Assembly (NCBI RefSeq): GCF_011516645.4
Contig: NZ_CP088285.1
Location: forward strand, 5,846,501 to 5,910,500
Origin: Bradyrhizobium septentrionale
GTDB lineage: Bacteria > Pseudomonadota > Alphaproteobacteria > Rhizobiales > Xanthobacteraceae
Direction: 5' to 3'
DNA: 64,000 bases
In this document: piece by piece, positions 7,520-16,645 of the stretch
How the letters are laid out: every line of letters starts with the position of its first letter
Position numbering within the stretch: the first letter of the stretch is position 1
Notes under the pieces: model-generated
The model's input: the letters and a program-made list of their open reading frames with translations, nothing else
Databases searched by the model: none
What the model was told of the DNA's origin: nothing
Translations under genes and position numbers: made by a program

Positions 7520-9283
7520 ATGGACCATCTGTCAGGCTATGCGCATCGCCCCTTTCCCTTCGTGCTGCGCTATCTGCGCCGAAGGCTCCCGTCGCACGTC
7601 GTCATTCTGTCGGCGGTCGTTGCGGCGGTTGCCTGCTCGGTAGGCACGCAATACGGCGTGAAGAATCTGGTCGACGCCTTGTCGGCGGGGCCGTCGGCCG
7701 CGAATGGCGTATGGCTGGCATTCGCTCTGCTCATGTCGCTGATCGCCGCCGACAACTTCATGTGGCGGATCGCGAGCTGGACCGCGAGTTACACCTTTGT
7801 CAGCGTCACCGGCGACCTTCGCCGCGACATGTTCCGCCATCTCACCGGCCACGCGCCGAGCTATTTCACGGACCGGCTGCCGGGCATGCTGACCAGCCGG
7901 ATCACGGCGACGTCGAACGCGGTGTTCACGGTCGAGAACATGTTCGTATGGAACGTGTTGCCGCCTTGCATCGCGACCTTCGCGGCGATCACCCTGGTTG
8001 GAACCGTCAGCGTGACAATGTCGGCGGTGCTGATCCTGATCGCGGGAACCATGGTGGCGATCATGTTCCGCCTGGCGGCCGCCGGCAGGCCGCTGCATGA
8101 CGACTTCGCCAACCGGGCCGCCGCCGTCGACGGCGAAATGGTTGATGTCATCAACAATTTGCCGCTGGTGCGTGCGTTCTGCGGCCTCGGCTACGAGCAC
8201 GACCGCTTCGACGCGACCGTCAATCGGGAACTCGTCGCGCGCGGCCGTTCCCTGCGCTATCTCGAGAAGCTTCGCCTTTTTCACGCCGGCGTGACCGTGA
8301 TCCTGACGATCGCGATGCTGGCCTGGGCCCTCTCGCTCTGGCAGCAAGGCGCGGCGACCACCGGCGACGTCGTGCTGGTCTGCACGCTCGGCATCTCGAT
8401 CCTCAGCGCCACCCGCGATCTCGCCGTTGCGCTGGTCGACGTCACCCAGCATGTCGCCCGGCTCACCGAGGCGCTGGCGACGCTGCTGCAGCCGCACGAG
8501 CTGAAGGACCATCCGGAAGCCGAAGCTCTGGTGAAGAGCGGCGCGGCGATCGCATTCAACAATGTCGGGTTCCGCTATCCCGGCGGCCTTCAGGTGTTCG
8601 ATCGCTTCAGCCTGCGCATCCAGCCCGGCCAGCGCGTCGGCCTGGTCGGCCAGTCCGGCGGTGGCAAGTCAACATTGTTTACCCTTCTGCAGCGGTTCTA
8701 CGACGTCGAGCAGGGCAACATCATGGTCGATGGCCAGGACATCTCGCGCGTCACCCAGCAGAGCCTGCGCGCGGCGATCTCGGTGGTGCCGCAGGACATC
8801 TCACTGTTCCACCGTTCGATCCTGGAGAACATCCGCTACGGCCGGCCTGATGCCACCGACGACGAGGTGCTGCGGGCGGCGATCGCGGCGCGCTGCGACT
8901 TCATCGAAACCCTGCCCGAGGGCATGAACACCATCGTCGGCGATCGCGGCATCAAGGTCTCCGGCGGCCAGCGCCAGCGCATCGCGATCGCACGCGCCTT
9001 CCTGAAGGACGCGCCGATCCTGCTGCTCGACGAAGCCACCGCGGCGCTCGATGCGGATTCCGAGGAGGCGATCCGCGAGGCGTTGTCGCGGCTGATGCGC
9101 GGGCGTACGGTGGTGGCGATCGCGCACCGCCTCGCGACGCTGCGCAGCTTCGACCGCGTGCTCGTGCTGCAGGGCGGCCGCATCGTCGAGGACGGTCCGC
9201 CCGATATCCTCGTGAAGGGAAGGGGCCCCTACCGCGACCTGGTTGCGCGCGAAATGGGCCGCCTGTCCACCAGCGCGGCCTGA
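7520..9283 (+). CDS. ABC exporter, fused membrane and ATPase domains
   Basis: A 587-residue half-transporter of the MsbA/multidrug class that would work as a homodimer in the inner membrane. Residues 1-330 form the six-helix domain. The ATPase domain has Walker A GQSGGGKST at about 377-385, the signature VSGGQRQRIAIARAF at about 480, and Walker B PILLLDEATAALD at about 500. The ATG at 7520 has GCAGGA in front; a TTG four codons upstream is less likely. Placement beside a glycosyltransferase and a glucan-active enzyme fits export of a glycan or glycolipid, but the family also moves drugs and lipids. Confidence 0.9.
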   Translation: MDHLSGYAHRPFPFVLRYLRRRLPSHVVILSAVVAAVACSVGTQYGVKNLVDALSAGPSAANGVWLAFALLMSLIAADNFMWRIASWTASYTFVSVTGDLRRDMFRHLTGHAPSYFTDRLPGMLTSRITATSNAVFTVENMFVWNVLPPCIATFAAITLVGTVSVTMSAVLILIAGTMVAIMFRLAAAGRPLHDDFANRAAAVDGEMVDVINNLPLVRAFCGLGYEHDRFDATVNRELVARGRSLRYLEKLRLFHAGVTVILTIAMLAWALSLWQQGAATTGDVVLVCTLGISILSATRDLAVALVDVTQHVARLTEALATLLQPHELKDHPEAEALVKSGAAIAFNNVGFRYPGGLQVFDRFSLRIQPGQRVGLVGQSGGGKSTLFTLLQRFYDVEQGNIMVDGQDISRVTQQSLRAAISVVPQDISLFHRSILENIRYGRPDATDDEVLRAAIAARCDFIETLPEGMNTIVGDRGIKVSGGQRQRIAIARAFLKDAPILLLDEATAALDADSEEAIREALSRLMRGRTVVAIAHRLATLRSFDRVLVLQGGRIVEDGPPDILVKGRGPYRDLVAREMGRLSTSAA

Positions 9284-9367
9284 TCCCGCGTCATCAGGCC
9301 TGTTCTAGCGTTCCGGTGCGTTCGTTCGAGTCAGGAAAACGGCCAATAGAAGTCGCCAGAGGTTCAG

Positions 9368-11569
9368 ATGGCAGCTGACGTCGTTACGCAGATCATTACT
9401 GCTCGCATCACTGAGCACGTCGCCGAATCGCCGTTCTACATTCCGATGACCGGGCCCGCGGCGCGGCCGCGGCGCTCGCTCAAGCATGACGACACCTTCA
9501 TCGTGCTCGACAGCCATGGCGACATCGGCGCCTCGGCCGGCGGGCCGGACGGCCTGTTCAACGCCGACACGCGCTACCTCGCGCGGCTGGAAATGGTGCT
9601 GGAGGGCGTGCAGCCGCTTCTGCTCGGCTCCAACATGCGCGACGACAATTCGGCGCTGACGGTCGATCTCACCAATTCCGACGTCTACCGCGACGACCGC
9701 CTGACGCTGCAGAAAGACACGCTGCATATCGTGCGCTCGATCTTCCTGTGGCGCGGCACGTTCTATCAGCGCATCGGCCTGCAGAACCACGGCGATCATA
9801 CCGCGAGCTTCGATCTCACGCTGTTGTTCGACAATGATTTTGCCGATCTGTTCGAGGTGCGCGGTGAGCGCCGGCCGCGCCGCGGCATCGGTTCGAGCAA
9901 GCTCTTGGGGCCGACCGACGTCGTGCTGGAATATTGCGGCCTCGACGAGCAGTCGCGGATCACCGCGTTGCATTTCGATCCGCGGCCGACGCGGCTGTCG
10001 GTCAATGCTGCGACCTACCATTTCGAGCTCGAGCCCGGGCAGGTCACCTCGCTGTTCGTCGCGGTCTCCTGCAACAAGCCGATCATGCAGAAGCCGGTGC
10101 CGTTCTTCCGCGGGCTGCTGGCGCATCGCCGCGAGATGCGGATTTCGTCGGCCGGCGCGGCCAGCATCGAGACCTCGAACAACATCTTCAACGAGGTGCT
10201 GTGCCAGGCGATGGCCGACCTCAACATGCTGATGACGGAGACGCCGCAGGGCCGTTACCCCTATGCCGGCATTCCCTGGTATTCGACGACATTCGGCCGT
10301 GATGGGCTGATCACCGCGCTGCAGATGCTGTGGGTCGATCCCAGGATCGCCAAAGGCGTGCTGAAGCGGCTCGCGCTGTTCCAGGCCAAGACGGTCGATC
10401 CGCTGGCCGATGCCGCGCCGGGCAAGATCCTGCACGAGATGCGCGGCGGCGAGATGGCCGCGCTTCGCGAGGTGCCGTTCGCGCATTATTACGGCAGCGT
10501 CGATTCGACCCCGCTGTTCGTGCTGCTCGCCGGGCTCTACCTGGAGCGCACCGGCGATGTGGAGACGCTGCGCGAGCTGTGGCCGGCGGTCGAGGCCGGC
10601 TTGCAATGGATCGACGGCCCGGGTGATCCCGACCGCGACGGTTTCGTCGAGTACCAGCGCGCGACCGACGATGGGCTTCGGAACCAGGGCTGGAAGGATT
10701 CCTTCGACGCCATCTTCCATGCCGACGGAACGCTCGCCGAAGGCAATATCGCGCTGTGCGAAGTGCAGGCCTACGTGTTCGCGGGTAAGCAGCTTGCCGC
10801 GCGTGCGGCGCGCAAGCTTGGCTTTGCCGACAAGGCCGCAACGCTGGAAGCCGAGGCCGAGCGGCTGCGCGAGCGCTTCGAGGAAGCGTTCTGGTGCGAG
10901 GAGCTCGGTACCTATGCGGTCGCGCTCGACGGCGCCAAGCAGCCGTGCAAGGTGCGCACGTCCAATGCCGGACAAACCTTGTTTTCCGGCATGGTGCGCG
11001 AGGACCGCGCGCGACGGGTCGCCGCCGGTCTGATGAGCCAAAAATTCTTCTCGGGCTGGGGCATCCGCACCGTTGCCGCGGGCGAAGCGCGCTACAATCC
11101 GATGTCCTATCACGACGGTTCGATCTGGCCGCATGACAATGCGCTGATCGCGCTTGGACTTGCCCGCTACGGCCTCAAGCATTCGGTCGCGCATCTGTTC
11201 AAGGGCCTGTTCGACGCTGCGAGCTATATGGAGCTGCGGCGGCTGCCGGAGCTGTTCTGCGGCTTTCGCCGCGAGCGCCGCCGCGGCCCGGTGCTTTATC
11301 CGGTCGCCTGCGCGCCGCAGGCCTGGGCGAGCGCGACGCCGTTCACGCTGCTGGAGGCGGCGCTGGGAATCGAGTTCGACACCACACGCGGCGAGATCAG
11401 GCTGAGCGATCCGCGACTGCCGGAATTCCTCAACGACGTGGTGCTGCGCAACCTCAGGCTTGGCACTTCCAGCGTCGATCTGAGGCTGCGCCGCCACGGC
11501 GACGAAGTGTCACTCGAAGTGTTGCGCACGCGCGGCCAGATCCAGGTGTCGATCGTGCTGACGCATTGA
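9368..11569 (+). CDS. Amylo-alpha-1,6-glucosidase (bacterial glycogen-debranching-type enzyme)
   Basis: A 733-residue protein. Residues about 20-240 form the N-terminal beta domain typical of bacterial debranching enzymes (SHGDIG, LFNADTRYLARLE). From about 265 the (alpha/alpha)6 catalytic domain follows, with YPYAGIPWYSTTFGRDGL, DSTPLFV, DRDGFVEYQ, RNQGWKDS and YHDGSIWPHDN, which are conserved in amylo-alpha-1,6-glucosidases. It would cleave alpha-1,6 branch points in glycogen-like glucans, or a related glucoside. No secretion signal is seen, so it is cytoplasmic. It lies 84 bases after the ABC exporter on the same strand. A 730-codon antisense frame over it is a shadow. Confidence 0.88.
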   Translation: MAADVVTQIITARITEHVAESPFYIPMTGPAARPRRSLKHDDTFIVLDSHGDIGASAGGPDGLFNADTRYLARLEMVLEGVQPLLLGSNMRDDNSALTVDLTNSDVYRDDRLTLQKDTLHIVRSIFLWRGTFYQRIGLQNHGDHTASFDLTLLFDNDFADLFEVRGERRPRRGIGSSKLLGPTDVVLEYCGLDEQSRITALHFDPRPTRLSVNAATYHFELEPGQVTSLFVAVSCNKPIMQKPVPFFRGLLAHRREMRISSAGAASIETSNNIFNEVLCQAMADLNMLMTETPQGRYPYAGIPWYSTTFGRDGLITALQMLWVDPRIAKGVLKRLALFQAKTVDPLADAAPGKILHEMRGGEMAALREVPFAHYYGSVDSTPLFVLLAGLYLERTGDVETLRELWPAVEAGLQWIDGPGDPDRDGFVEYQRATDDGLRNQGWKDSFDAIFHADGTLAEGNIALCEVQAYVFAGKQLAARAARKLGFADKAATLEAEAERLRERFEEAFWCEELGTYAVALDGAKQPCKVRTSNAGQTLFSGMVREDRARRVAAGLMSQKFFSGWGIRTVAAGEARYNPMSYHDGSIWPHDNALIALGLARYGLKHSVAHLFKGLFDAASYMELRRLPELFCGFRRERRRGPVLYPVACAPQAWASATPFTLLEAALGIEFDTTRGEIRLSDPRLPEFLNDVVLRNLRLGTSSVDLRLRRHGDEVSLEVLRTRGQIQVSIVLTH

Positions 11570-11616
11570 GCGTCGCGGAACGGCACGCGCGCGCCAGGAG
11601 ATCGTGGGAGAGGTAC

Positions 11617-12120
11617 ATGCGTCCGAGGTTCATGATCATGCTGGTCGCAGCCGTGCTGCTGACATCCGCTGGTGTCCGCGCCGCCGACGATGTGACGCCG
11701 CCGGCAGCCCAGGCGCCGCCAGCGGCACCGAAGGAGCAGGCCAAAGAGCCGTCGAAGGAGCCATCGCCGCCGCCGTCGGTGACCGTGATCGGCGCGCGCG
11801 ATGCGCACGGCATTCTCGGGCGCGATGTGCGCAGCTCCGCCAATGAGGACATGGGCCGCATCGTCGACGTCATCGTCGACCGCGACGGCAAGGTCCGCGC
11901 CGCCGTGATCGATTTCGGCGGGTTCCTCGGCGTCGGGAGCCGCAAGATCGTGGTCGATTGGAACGCCCTGCGTTTCGCCGGCGTTTCCAGCAAGAGCGAC
12001 AGCATCACGCTGGACCTGAACAAGCAGCAGGTGAGCGCTGCGCCGGAATACAAGGAAGATACGCCGCTGATCGTGCTGGGCGCGGCCGGCAGTCTCCATC
12101 CATGGGATTACGAACATTAG
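11617..12120 (+). CDS. Secreted PRC-barrel domain protein
   Basis: A 167-residue protein with an N-terminal signal peptide (hydrophobic stretch after MRPRFMI, probable cut after GVRA). A Pro/Ala/Lys-rich linker follows, then a PRC-barrel domain from about residue 65 (GRDVRSSANEDMGRIVDVIVDRDGKVRAAVID). The ATG at 11617 is chosen because GGGAGAGG lies five to six bases before it; a TTG start at 11566 lacks this and would bury the signal. PRC-barrels bind partner proteins, often RNA-processing or photosynthetic ones. Its role here is unknown. It starts 47 bases after the glucosidase stop and may be cotranscribed. Confidence 0.8.
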   Translation: MRPRFMIMLVAAVLLTSAGVRAADDVTPPAAQAPPAAPKEQAKEPSKEPSPPPSVTVIGARDAHGILGRDVRSSANEDMGRIVDVIVDRDGKVRAAVIDFGGFLGVGSRKIVVDWNALRFAGVSSKSDSITLDLNKQQVSAAPEYKEDTPLIVLGAAGSLHPWDYEH

Positions 12121-12208
12121 GGGGCTCGAGCTGGTCGCGCGTCCGAACTCTTCCTTCGAGACGGTTGGCGACGGTCGTGGCGAGCGATCAGCCGGCGGCA
12201 CCAAAATT

Positions 12209-13447
12209 GTGCCGCGTGTTCCCGATCAGCCCAGTCCTGAGGAACCGCGCACGCCGTCGCGCGAAAGCCAGCGCGGGCTCGACTGGTTCATCTTCTTCCT
12301 CGCCGACGTGCAGACCGGCTTCGGCCCGTTTATCGCGGTCTATCTGACGACGCAGAAATGGACCCAGGTCGAGATCGGCTTCGTGCTCTCGATCGGCGGC
12401 ATCATCGGCCTGCTTGGCCAGATGCCCGGTGGGGCGATCGTCGATGCGGCCCGCTCGGAGCGGGTGGTGGCCGGCTGTGCGGTGGCCGCGATCGGCGCCA
12501 GCGCGCTCGCCTATGCGCTGTGGCCGATCTTTCCCGTGGTGACGCTCGCCGCGACATTGCACGCGCTCGCAAGCTGCGTGCTCGGTCCGGCGATCGCCGC
12601 GATCAGCCTTGGGCTGGTCGGACCGCTTGCGATCGGCGAGCGGCTCGGCCGCAACGCGCGCTTCGCCTCGCTCGGCAGCGGCTCGGCCGCGGCGCTGATG
12701 GGCGCCTGCGGCTATTTCCTGTCGAGCCGCTCGGTGTTCCTCGTGACCTTCATCCTGGTGATCCCGACATTGTTGTCGCTGGTGCGGATCCGCGAGCGCG
12801 AGATCGACATCGCCCAGGCCCATGGTGAGGTGAAGCGCGAGGTTCCGGACAAGCGCGCCACCAGCGTCGTCGGCCTGGTGCGGCAGCGGTCGCTGCTGAT
12901 CTTTGCCGGCGCGATGATGCTGTTCCAACTCGCCAATGCCGCGATGCTGCCGCTGATGGCGGGCGTGGTCACCACGCGGTCGAGCCAATGGGCGCCGGTC
13001 CTGATCGCCGCCTGCATCATTGTGCCGCAGGCGATCGTCGCGTTGTGCTCGCCCTCGGTCGGCCGCAAGGCCCAGGCTTGGGGCCGCCGGCCGCTGCTCC
13101 TGATCGCGTTCGCCTCCCTGGTGATCCGCGGCCTGTTGTTCGCAACGGTGCATGATCCCTATTTGCTGGTTGCGGTGCAGATTTTCGATGGCATCACCGC
13201 AGCGATCTTCAGCGTGATGGTGCCGCTGATCGTGGCCGACGTCGCGTTCGGTAGCGGCCATTTCAACCTGGCGCAGGGCATAGTCGGTACTGCCGTCGGC
13301 ATCGGCGCCTCGCTCAGCACGGTGCTGGCCGGCTATGTCAGCGACAAGCTCGGCAGCAGCACGGCCTTTATGGGCCTGGCCGGCGTCGCCGCGCTCGGGC
13401 TGTTCGTGATCTGGCTGGTAATGCCGGAAACGCGGCGGACGGCATGA
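12209..13447 (+). CDS. MFS transporter
   Basis: A 412-residue major facilitator superfamily carrier with about 12 hydrophobic segments; the first begins near residue 24 (LDWFIFFLADVQTGFGPFIAVYL region). There is a basic loop between the two halves around residue 205 and a short PETRRTA end. The only available upstream start in this frame is the GTG at 12209, with no clear ribosome-binding site, so the N-terminus is uncertain. The substrate is unknown; the protein resembles drug or sugar efflux proteins more than aromatic acid carriers. Confidence 0.82.
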   Translation: MPRVPDQPSPEEPRTPSRESQRGLDWFIFFLADVQTGFGPFIAVYLTTQKWTQVEIGFVLSIGGIIGLLGQMPGGAIVDAARSERVVAGCAVAAIGASALAYALWPIFPVVTLAATLHALASCVLGPAIAAISLGLVGPLAIGERLGRNARFASLGSGSAAALMGACGYFLSSRSVFLVTFILVIPTLLSLVRIREREIDIAQAHGEVKREVPDKRATSVVGLVRQRSLLIFAGAMMLFQLANAAMLPLMAGVVTTRSSQWAPVLIAACIIVPQAIVALCSPSVGRKAQAWGRRPLLLIAFASLVIRGLLFATVHDPYLLVAVQIFDGITAAIFSVMVPLIVADVAFGSGHFNLAQGIVGTAVGIGASLSTVLAGYVSDKLGSSTAFMGLAGVAALGLFVIWLVMPETRRTA

Positions 13448-13669
13448 CAAGAGGACGCGGCCGCAGTGCCATGGGCTACCTTTCAGACTATGGATATCCG
13501 CGACGGTGGGCCGGTTTTGACCGCGCCACACCCTTCCTCCTGCATGCGCCGTCATATATGAGTGATTTGCTGCTGGAACGCGCCGATGCTCCGCCGGATT
13601 AATCAATCCAAAATCGCGATCTGGTACGGATCGACGCAGCGCGGGCAGGCATTTCGACCGAGGAATGGC

Positions 13670-15298
13670 ATGGTGAATCGAACGACGACGGCGCAGACCA
13701 CCGGAGCGATGCGGCGTTGGGGGCATCCCACGATTGTGACCTTCGCAGCGATGGTCACATTTGCGGCACTGACCGGCAGTGCCGCCGCGAAGCAGCAGCG
13801 TCCCGAGCCAACCGTCGAGGCGACGGCGCCACGCACCGCGGGCGAACCGATCATGGCGATCGTGTCGATCAAGGCCCAGAAGGTCACCTTCTACGACGCC
13901 GACGGCTGGATCTACCGCGCGCCGGTGTCGAGTGGCGTCAAGGGACGCGAGACGCCGGCCGGTGTCTTTGCGCTGATCGAGAAGGACAAGGACCACCACT
14001 CGACGCTCTATGACGACGCCTGGATGCCGAACATGCAGCGCATCACCTGGAACGGCGTCGCGCTGCATGGCGGGCCGCTGCCGGGCTATGCGGCCTCGCA
14101 TGGCTGCGTGCGGATGCCCTACGATTTTGCCGAAAAGCTGTTCGACAAGACGCGGATCGGCATGCGGGTGATCATCGCGCCGAACGACGCGGCACCGGTC
14201 GATTTTACCCACCCGGCGCTGTTCGTGCCGAACGCGCAGGCGATCGCGGCTGCTCCGGCGCGCGCCCAGACGCTTGCTCGCGACGCCGCGGATGCCGCCA
14301 AGGCGGCCGACGAAGCGAAGAGGGCCTCCACAGCCGCGACCAAGGAAGCTGCACTGTTCACGCCTGCGTCACTGCGCAAGCTGGAAAAGGCCAAGACCCG
14401 TGCCGACGCCGAGCTTGCGTTCGCCGACAAGACGCTCGCCAATGCCAAGACCGACCAGACCAAGGCGCGCGCCGAGGATCTGAAGCAGAAGGCCGCCGCC
14501 AGGGCCGCGGAAGCGACCACGCAGTTCGAAGCCGCCCAGGGCGACGCCAGGCCGAAGCTCGACGCCGCGGCAGCCGCAAAGGACGCCGCCAAGGCGGCCG
14601 AGACCAAGAAAGCCGACACCGCGAAGGCGGCGACCGAGGCGAAGCTCGCGCTCGAGCCGGTCTCGGTCTACATCAGCCGCGCAACGCAGAAGCTCTACGT
14701 CCGCCGCAACACCCACAAGCCGTGGGCTGATGGCGGCGAGGTGTTCGATTCAAGCATCGAGGTTCCCGTCACGATCCGCGATCCGGACAAGCCGATCGGC
14801 ACGCATATCTTCACGGCGATGGCGCGTAACGACACCGGCCTGCGCTGGACCGAGGTGACGATCGACGAGGGCGACAACGCCAAGGACGCGCTCGACCGCA
14901 TCACCATCCCGCAGGACGTGCTGGATCGCATTGCACCGACCGTGGTGCCACGGTCTTCCATCATCGTCTCGGACGAGCCGCTGAGCAGCGAGACCAACTA
15001 CCGCACCGAATTCGTCGCCGTGCTGAGCAACCAGCCGCAGGGCGGTTTCATCACGCGCAAGCCCACCCGGCCCATGGTGCCCGACGACATGGTTGCGAGC
15101 AACGAGGACGGTTTCGGCTTCTTCTATCAGCGCAGCTGGAATCCCCAATCCGGCACCCAATACGGCGTGCCCCAGTATGGCAGCCGCCAATACAGCAATC
15201 CGCAGTACGGCAATCCTCAGATTTATGGCAACCCTCAAGCCGCCAATCCGCGCCGGCGCGGCGGCCAGCCCTACTGGCAATCGCAACAGGACTGGTAG
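13670..15298 (+). CDS. L,D-transpeptidase (YkuD) with Ala-rich coiled coil and C-terminal extension
   Basis: A 542-residue exported protein. After an N-terminal signal/anchor (hydrophobic about residues 20-40) comes a YkuD domain with HGGPLPGYAASHGCVRMP; the catalytic Cys is residue 146. L,D-transpeptidases make 3-3 crosslinks in peptidoglycan or attach proteins to it. About residues 190-325 are an Ala/Lys/Asp-rich likely coiled coil. Residues about 330-460 look like a second, Cys-free YkuD-like domain. The tail has four to five Tyr-Gly-Asn-Pro-Gln type units. Start: ATG 13670 with GAGGAA in front, rather than the longer frame from 13562. Most family members have 160-450 residues, so this one is large. 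Confidence 0.85.
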   Translation: MVNRTTTAQTTGAMRRWGHPTIVTFAAMVTFAALTGSAAAKQQRPEPTVEATAPRTAGEPIMAIVSIKAQKVTFYDADGWIYRAPVSSGVKGRETPAGVFALIEKDKDHHSTLYDDAWMPNMQRITWNGVALHGGPLPGYAASHGCVRMPYDFAEKLFDKTRIGMRVIIAPNDAAPVDFTHPALFVPNAQAIAAAPARAQTLARDAADAAKAADEAKRASTAATKEAALFTPASLRKLEKAKTRADAELAFADKTLANAKTDQTKARAEDLKQKAAARAAEATTQFEAAQGDARPKLDAAAAAKDAAKAAETKKADTAKAATEAKLALEPVSVYISRATQKLYVRRNTHKPWADGGEVFDSSIEVPVTIRDPDKPIGTHIFTAMARNDTGLRWTEVTIDEGDNAKDALDRITIPQDVLDRIAPTVVPRSSIIVSDEPLSSETNYRTEFVAVLSNQPQGGFITRKPTRPMVPDDMVASNEDGFGFFYQRSWNPQSGTQYGVPQYGSRQYSNPQYGNPQIYGNPQAANPRRRGGQPYWQSQQDW

Positions 15299-15405
15299 CA
15301 GGGCGGCGACGCGTAGGACGCAAGCCGAGGAATCCGACTAACCCTGTGTGCATTGGACGGCGGCGTGATGCCGCCGTCCAACTGCGCAGTGCGGTAGCCT
15401 CCGCG

Positions 15406-16464
15406 TTACGGGCGAGCTTCCAGGATCAGGTTGAACGGCGTTTCCGCCGCGCGGCGGAAGCGGGAGAAGCCGCCCTGGCGCGCGACCTCGCGCAGTCTTG
15501 CCTCTCCGGCCTGGGCGCCGAGCGCAAGCCCGACTTCCTGGTCCAGCGAGGCAGGGGTGCAGATCATGGTCGAGGCGGCATAGTAAACCCGCCCGATCGG
15601 ATTGAGGTTGTCCTCCAGCCGGTCGTTGGCGAACGGCTCGATCAGCAGGCAGGTGCCGTCATTTGCGAGGGTGGAGCGGGTGTGCTTGAGGGCGCCGACC
15701 GGATCGCCCATGTCGTGCAGGCAGTCGAAGAAGCAGACCAGATCATACCCCTTGGCCGGGAATGTCTTGGCGGAATGCGTTTCGAAATGGACGCGGTCCG
15801 ACAATCCCGCCTCCTTCGCCGAGGCCCGCGCTGTCTGGATCGAGCCGTCGTGATAGTCGAAGCCGTAGAAGGTGGATTTCGGAAACGCCTCCGCCATCAA
15901 CCGCGTCGAGACGCCGTGGCCGCAGCCGACGTCGGCGACGACGGCGCCTTTCTTCAGCTTGTCGACGACGCCCTCGAGCGCCGGCAGCCATTCCTGGACC
16001 AGATAGTGCTTGTAGCTGGTGCGGAAGAAGCGGGCGGTGCCGCAGAACAGGCACTCGCTGCGCTTGTTCCAGCCGACGCCCTTGCCGGTCTTGAACGCGT
16101 CGGTAATTTTCGGCTCGTCGAGGAAGGTCGCGCCGACCAGGCTTCCGACGGCGCCGAGGAACACCGGGCTTTCCTCATCGGCGAGCGCGAGCGCCTGCTC
16201 GGGCAGCATCGAGAATTTTCCGGACGCCTTGTCGTATTCGATGTAGCCCGAGGCGGCCTGCGCCGAGAGCCATTCCTGAACGTAACGCTCGGCGGTTCCG
16301 GTTGCCTTGGCCAGCGCCGCGGCATTCATCGGTCCTTGCTGTGCAAGTGCCTTGTAGAGCCCGAGCTTGTCTCCCAGCAGCATCAGCGAGGCGTTCATCG
16401 CCGCGCCGACATCGCCGATCATCTTTCCCATGAATAAATTGAGGCGTTCCTCATTGACGTCCAT
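15406..16464 (-). CDS. Class I SAM-dependent methyltransferase with N-terminal winged helix
   Basis: A 352-residue cytoplasmic enzyme. Residues about 15-95 are a winged-helix-like dimerisation region (MLLGDKLGLYKAL, TAERYVQEWLSAQ). The Rossmann methyltransferase domain begins near 165 with motif I VVADVGCGHGVSTRL (about 176-190) and an acidic loop FYGFDYHDGSI. LVCFFDCLHDMGDP matches motif IV of small-molecule O-methyltransferases. The ATG at 16464 follows GGAGGAACATC, which decides it over an earlier in-frame start. The substrate is unknown. It is convergent with the L,D-transpeptidase and downstream of glgA. Confidence 0.85.
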   Translation of the reverse strand: MDVNEERLNLFMGKMIGDVGAAMNASLMLLGDKLGLYKALAQQGPMNAAALAKATGTAERYVQEWLSAQAASGYIEYDKASGKFSMLPEQALALADEESPVFLGAVGSLVGATFLDEPKITDAFKTGKGVGWNKRSECLFCGTARFFRTSYKHYLVQEWLPALEGVVDKLKKGAVVADVGCGHGVSTRLMAEAFPKSTFYGFDYHDGSIQTARASAKEAGLSDRVHFETHSAKTFPAKGYDLVCFFDCLHDMGDPVGALKHTRSTLANDGTCLLIEPFANDRLEDNLNPIGRVYYAASTMICTPASLDQEVGLALGAQAGEARLREVARQGGFSRFRRAAETPFNLILEARP

Positions 16465-16645
16465 GATGTTCCTCCATCGCAATCGCGTTTGGCCAAAAGT
16501 CCATCATTCGCAATTTCACGCATGCGTCGTCGTACAGCCATGGGGCGACGCGATCGCATGAAAGGTTCGCTGCAATGAAGCGATTGTTACTTCGCCGCTG
16601 GGATCCCAGAGCGGCCGGCCTTCACAGGCCTGCGAGGCGGGCGGC

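Noticed and set aside
9305..11497. 730-codon minus-strand frame opposite the debranching-type glucosidase
   Set aside because: Composition is the Arg/His/Gln-rich pattern of an antisense frame of a high-GC gene; the plus-strand protein has clear conserved motifs.
12188..14212. 674-codon minus-strand frame opposite the MFS and L,D-transpeptidase genes
   Set aside because: Spans two real genes and their gap, with a low-complexity Asp/Arg/His translation and no domain.
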